Both the position numbers and the translations under genes were made by a program. This document shows, in pieces, positions 63,117-64,000 of a stretch of DNA of 64,000 bases. Origin of the DNA: Paenibacillus sp. BSR1-1 (GTDB lineage: Bacteria > Bacillota > Bacilli > Bacillales > Cytobacillaceae); NCBI RefSeq assembly GCF_030403775.1, contig NZ_JAQMWQ010000011.1, positions 1 to 64,000 of the forward strand, in the 5' to 3' direction. Every line of letters starts with the position of its first letter. Position 1 is the stretch's first letter. A model generated the notes under the pieces. It searched no databases. It saw only the letters and a list, made by a program, of their open reading frames with translations, and had not been told where the DNA came from.

Positions 63117-64000
63117 TTAATCCAGTGCGCCTTCCACATTTTTAAATTGGTTAAAAAACATCTGGTAATATCGCCCTTGACTGCTCATTAAGGCATCATG
63201 GCTTCCTTTTTCGATGATTTGCCCTTGGTCAATGACCATGATCGTATCGGCATCGCGAATGGTATTTAAGCGGTGGGCAATGATAAAGCTGGTCCGGTCC
63301 TTCATTAAGGTCAGCAGTGCGGCTTGAATATGAAGCTCTGTCCTCGTGTCGATGCTGCTGGTTGCCTCGTCCAAAATAAGCAGCGAGGGTTTCGCTAAGA
63401 AGACCCTGGCAATCGCTAACAGCTGACGCTGACCTTGGCTGAGGTTTCCGCCATTCTCTGAAAGCACGGTGTTATATTGACGGGGCAGCCGCTTAATGAA
63501 GGCATCGGCATTTGCCATCCTTGCCGCATGCTCGACTTCTTCATCCGTTGCTTCCGGCTTTCCATACTTGATATTCTCCTTTATGGTTCCGGAGAATAAA
63601 TACGTATCCTGCAGAACAAAGCCAAAGCAGCTTCGCAGGCTGTCCCTTGTATACTCGCGAATATCACGGCCATCGAGCAGGATTCTTCCGCCAGTCACAT
63701 CGTAAAATCTTGTCAGCAGATTCACAATCGTCGTTTTTCCCGCACCTGTTGGCCCCACCAAGGCAGTACTGCTGCCTACCTCCGCTTCAAAGCTGACATT
63801 CTTTAGAATCGGAACATCTGCCCTGTAACCAAAGCTGACATTTTCAAACACAACATGACCTTTTGGGTTTTCCAATGGCACTGAATCACTCGAATCAGCA
63901 GGTTCTTCCTGCTCATCCATGATTTCAAAAACCCGCTCTGCCCCAGCGACACCCGATTGAAGGATATTAAAAATGTTTGCCAGATCATTAAGCGGCCTGA
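63117..64000 (-). CDS. ABC exporter, fused permease/ATPase (3' part, cut by window edge)
   Basis: The frame stays open to the right edge (RPLNDLANIFNILQSG...), so this is the C-terminal part of a longer MdlB/YfiC-type exporter; the ATG at 63920 is internal. The end of the membrane domain is followed by the ATPase: Walker A GPTGAGKTT, signature LSQGQRQ (Gln instead of Gly), Walker B LLILDEATSSID, switch His IIAHRLNT. Such half-transporters act as dimers and export drugs or lipids. A partner half-gene would lie outside the window. Confidence 0.92.
   Translation of the reverse strand, partial: RPLNDLANIFNILQSGVAGAERVFEIMDEQEEPADSSDSVPLENPKGHVVFENVSFGYRADVPILKNVSFEAEVGSSTALVGPTGAGKTTIVNLLTRFYDVTGGRILLDGRDIREYTRDSLRSCFGFVLQDTYLFSGTIKENIKYGKPEATDEEVEHAARMANADAFIKRLPRQYNTVLSENGGNLSQGQRQLLAIARVFLAKPSLLILDEATSSIDTRTELHIQAALLTLMKDRTSFIIAHRLNTIRDADTIMVIDQGQIIEKGSHDALMSSQGRYYQMFFNQFKNVEGALD

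Noticed and set aside
63803..63988. 61-codon minus-strand gene at the right edge
   Set aside because: Out-of-phase shadow of the ABC exporter, whose own frame stays open to the window end.

Overview
This window comes from the chromosome of a Gram-positive, endospore-forming Bacillaceae. The first 17 kb (argS, ywiB, speB, speE, pbpG, ywhD, ywhC, ywhB, ywgA, ywfO, rsfA, lipL, pta, hemQ, gerQ, ywdK, ywdI) keeps the gene order of the Bacillus subtilis ywi-ywh-ywf-ywd region, which lies on the origin-proximal left arm. Sporulation genes (pbpG, rsfA, gerQ, a small SspE-like protein), bacillithiol synthesis (bshB2) and frequent TTG/GTG starts fit this. Respiratory formate dehydrogenase plus nitrous oxide reductase suggest a facultatively anaerobic, denitrifying soil bacillus (Neobacillus-like by general impression; not proven).

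Layout. 1-16 kb: housekeeping and sporulation block, mostly minus strand. 16.15 kb: a perfect ParB site (parS). 16.2-28.3 kb: one long minus-strand anaerobic block: fdhD, then a membrane-bound formate dehydrogenase (fdhA-fdhB-fdhC), fdhE, and molybdenum-cofactor genes mobA, moeA, a moeA fused to a periplasmic-binding-like domain, moaE, moaD, moeB. The large formate dehydrogenase subunit is interrupted by an in-frame UGA followed by a textbook bacterial SECIS hairpin, so it is a selenoprotein. 28.5-33.4 kb: pdxK/thiD, yojF-bshB2, an amino-acid permease and an NAD-dependent threonine 3-dehydrogenase. 33.8-41.7 kb: a Crp/Fnr regulator divergent from a Sec-type (clade II) nos operon: cytochrome c, nosZ, a membrane protein, nosD, nosY, nosF and a two-domain lipoprotein. 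A perfect TGTGA-N6-TCACA box sits at -41.5 from the inferred nos start. 41.7-46 kb: HAD phosphatase, AlkD-like glycosylase, small spore protein, Pro/Gly/His-repeat coat-like protein, double P-loop ATPase, YbaK deacylase. 46-51.1 kb: secreted subtilase with SLH domains and a NarL-type two-component system. 51.8-58 kb: branched-chain amino-acid ABC operon (livK-H-M-G-F) and a NiaP-type transporter. 58.1-63.1 kb: three exported cell-wall-binding-repeat proteins and an exported protein. 63.1 kb to the end: the 3' part of an ABC exporter gene cut by the window edge.

Working together: formate oxidation by the seleno-formate dehydrogenase would feed quinone, and NosZ with its tethered cytochrome c would be a terminal reductase; the Crp/Fnr protein is the obvious local regulator. 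The Mo genes adjoin the enzyme that needs them.

Most unusual non-coding signal: four short arrays with a 21-bp period (two helical turns) at 103-165, 12592-12690, 17317-17390 and 33727-33840. There are three different core sequences, always directly beyond the 3' end of a minus-strand gene. I know no name for this class. Other structured intergenic elements lie at 27345-27493, 29462-29560 and 34637-34766, and a possible leader attenuator or small RNA at 51261-51330.
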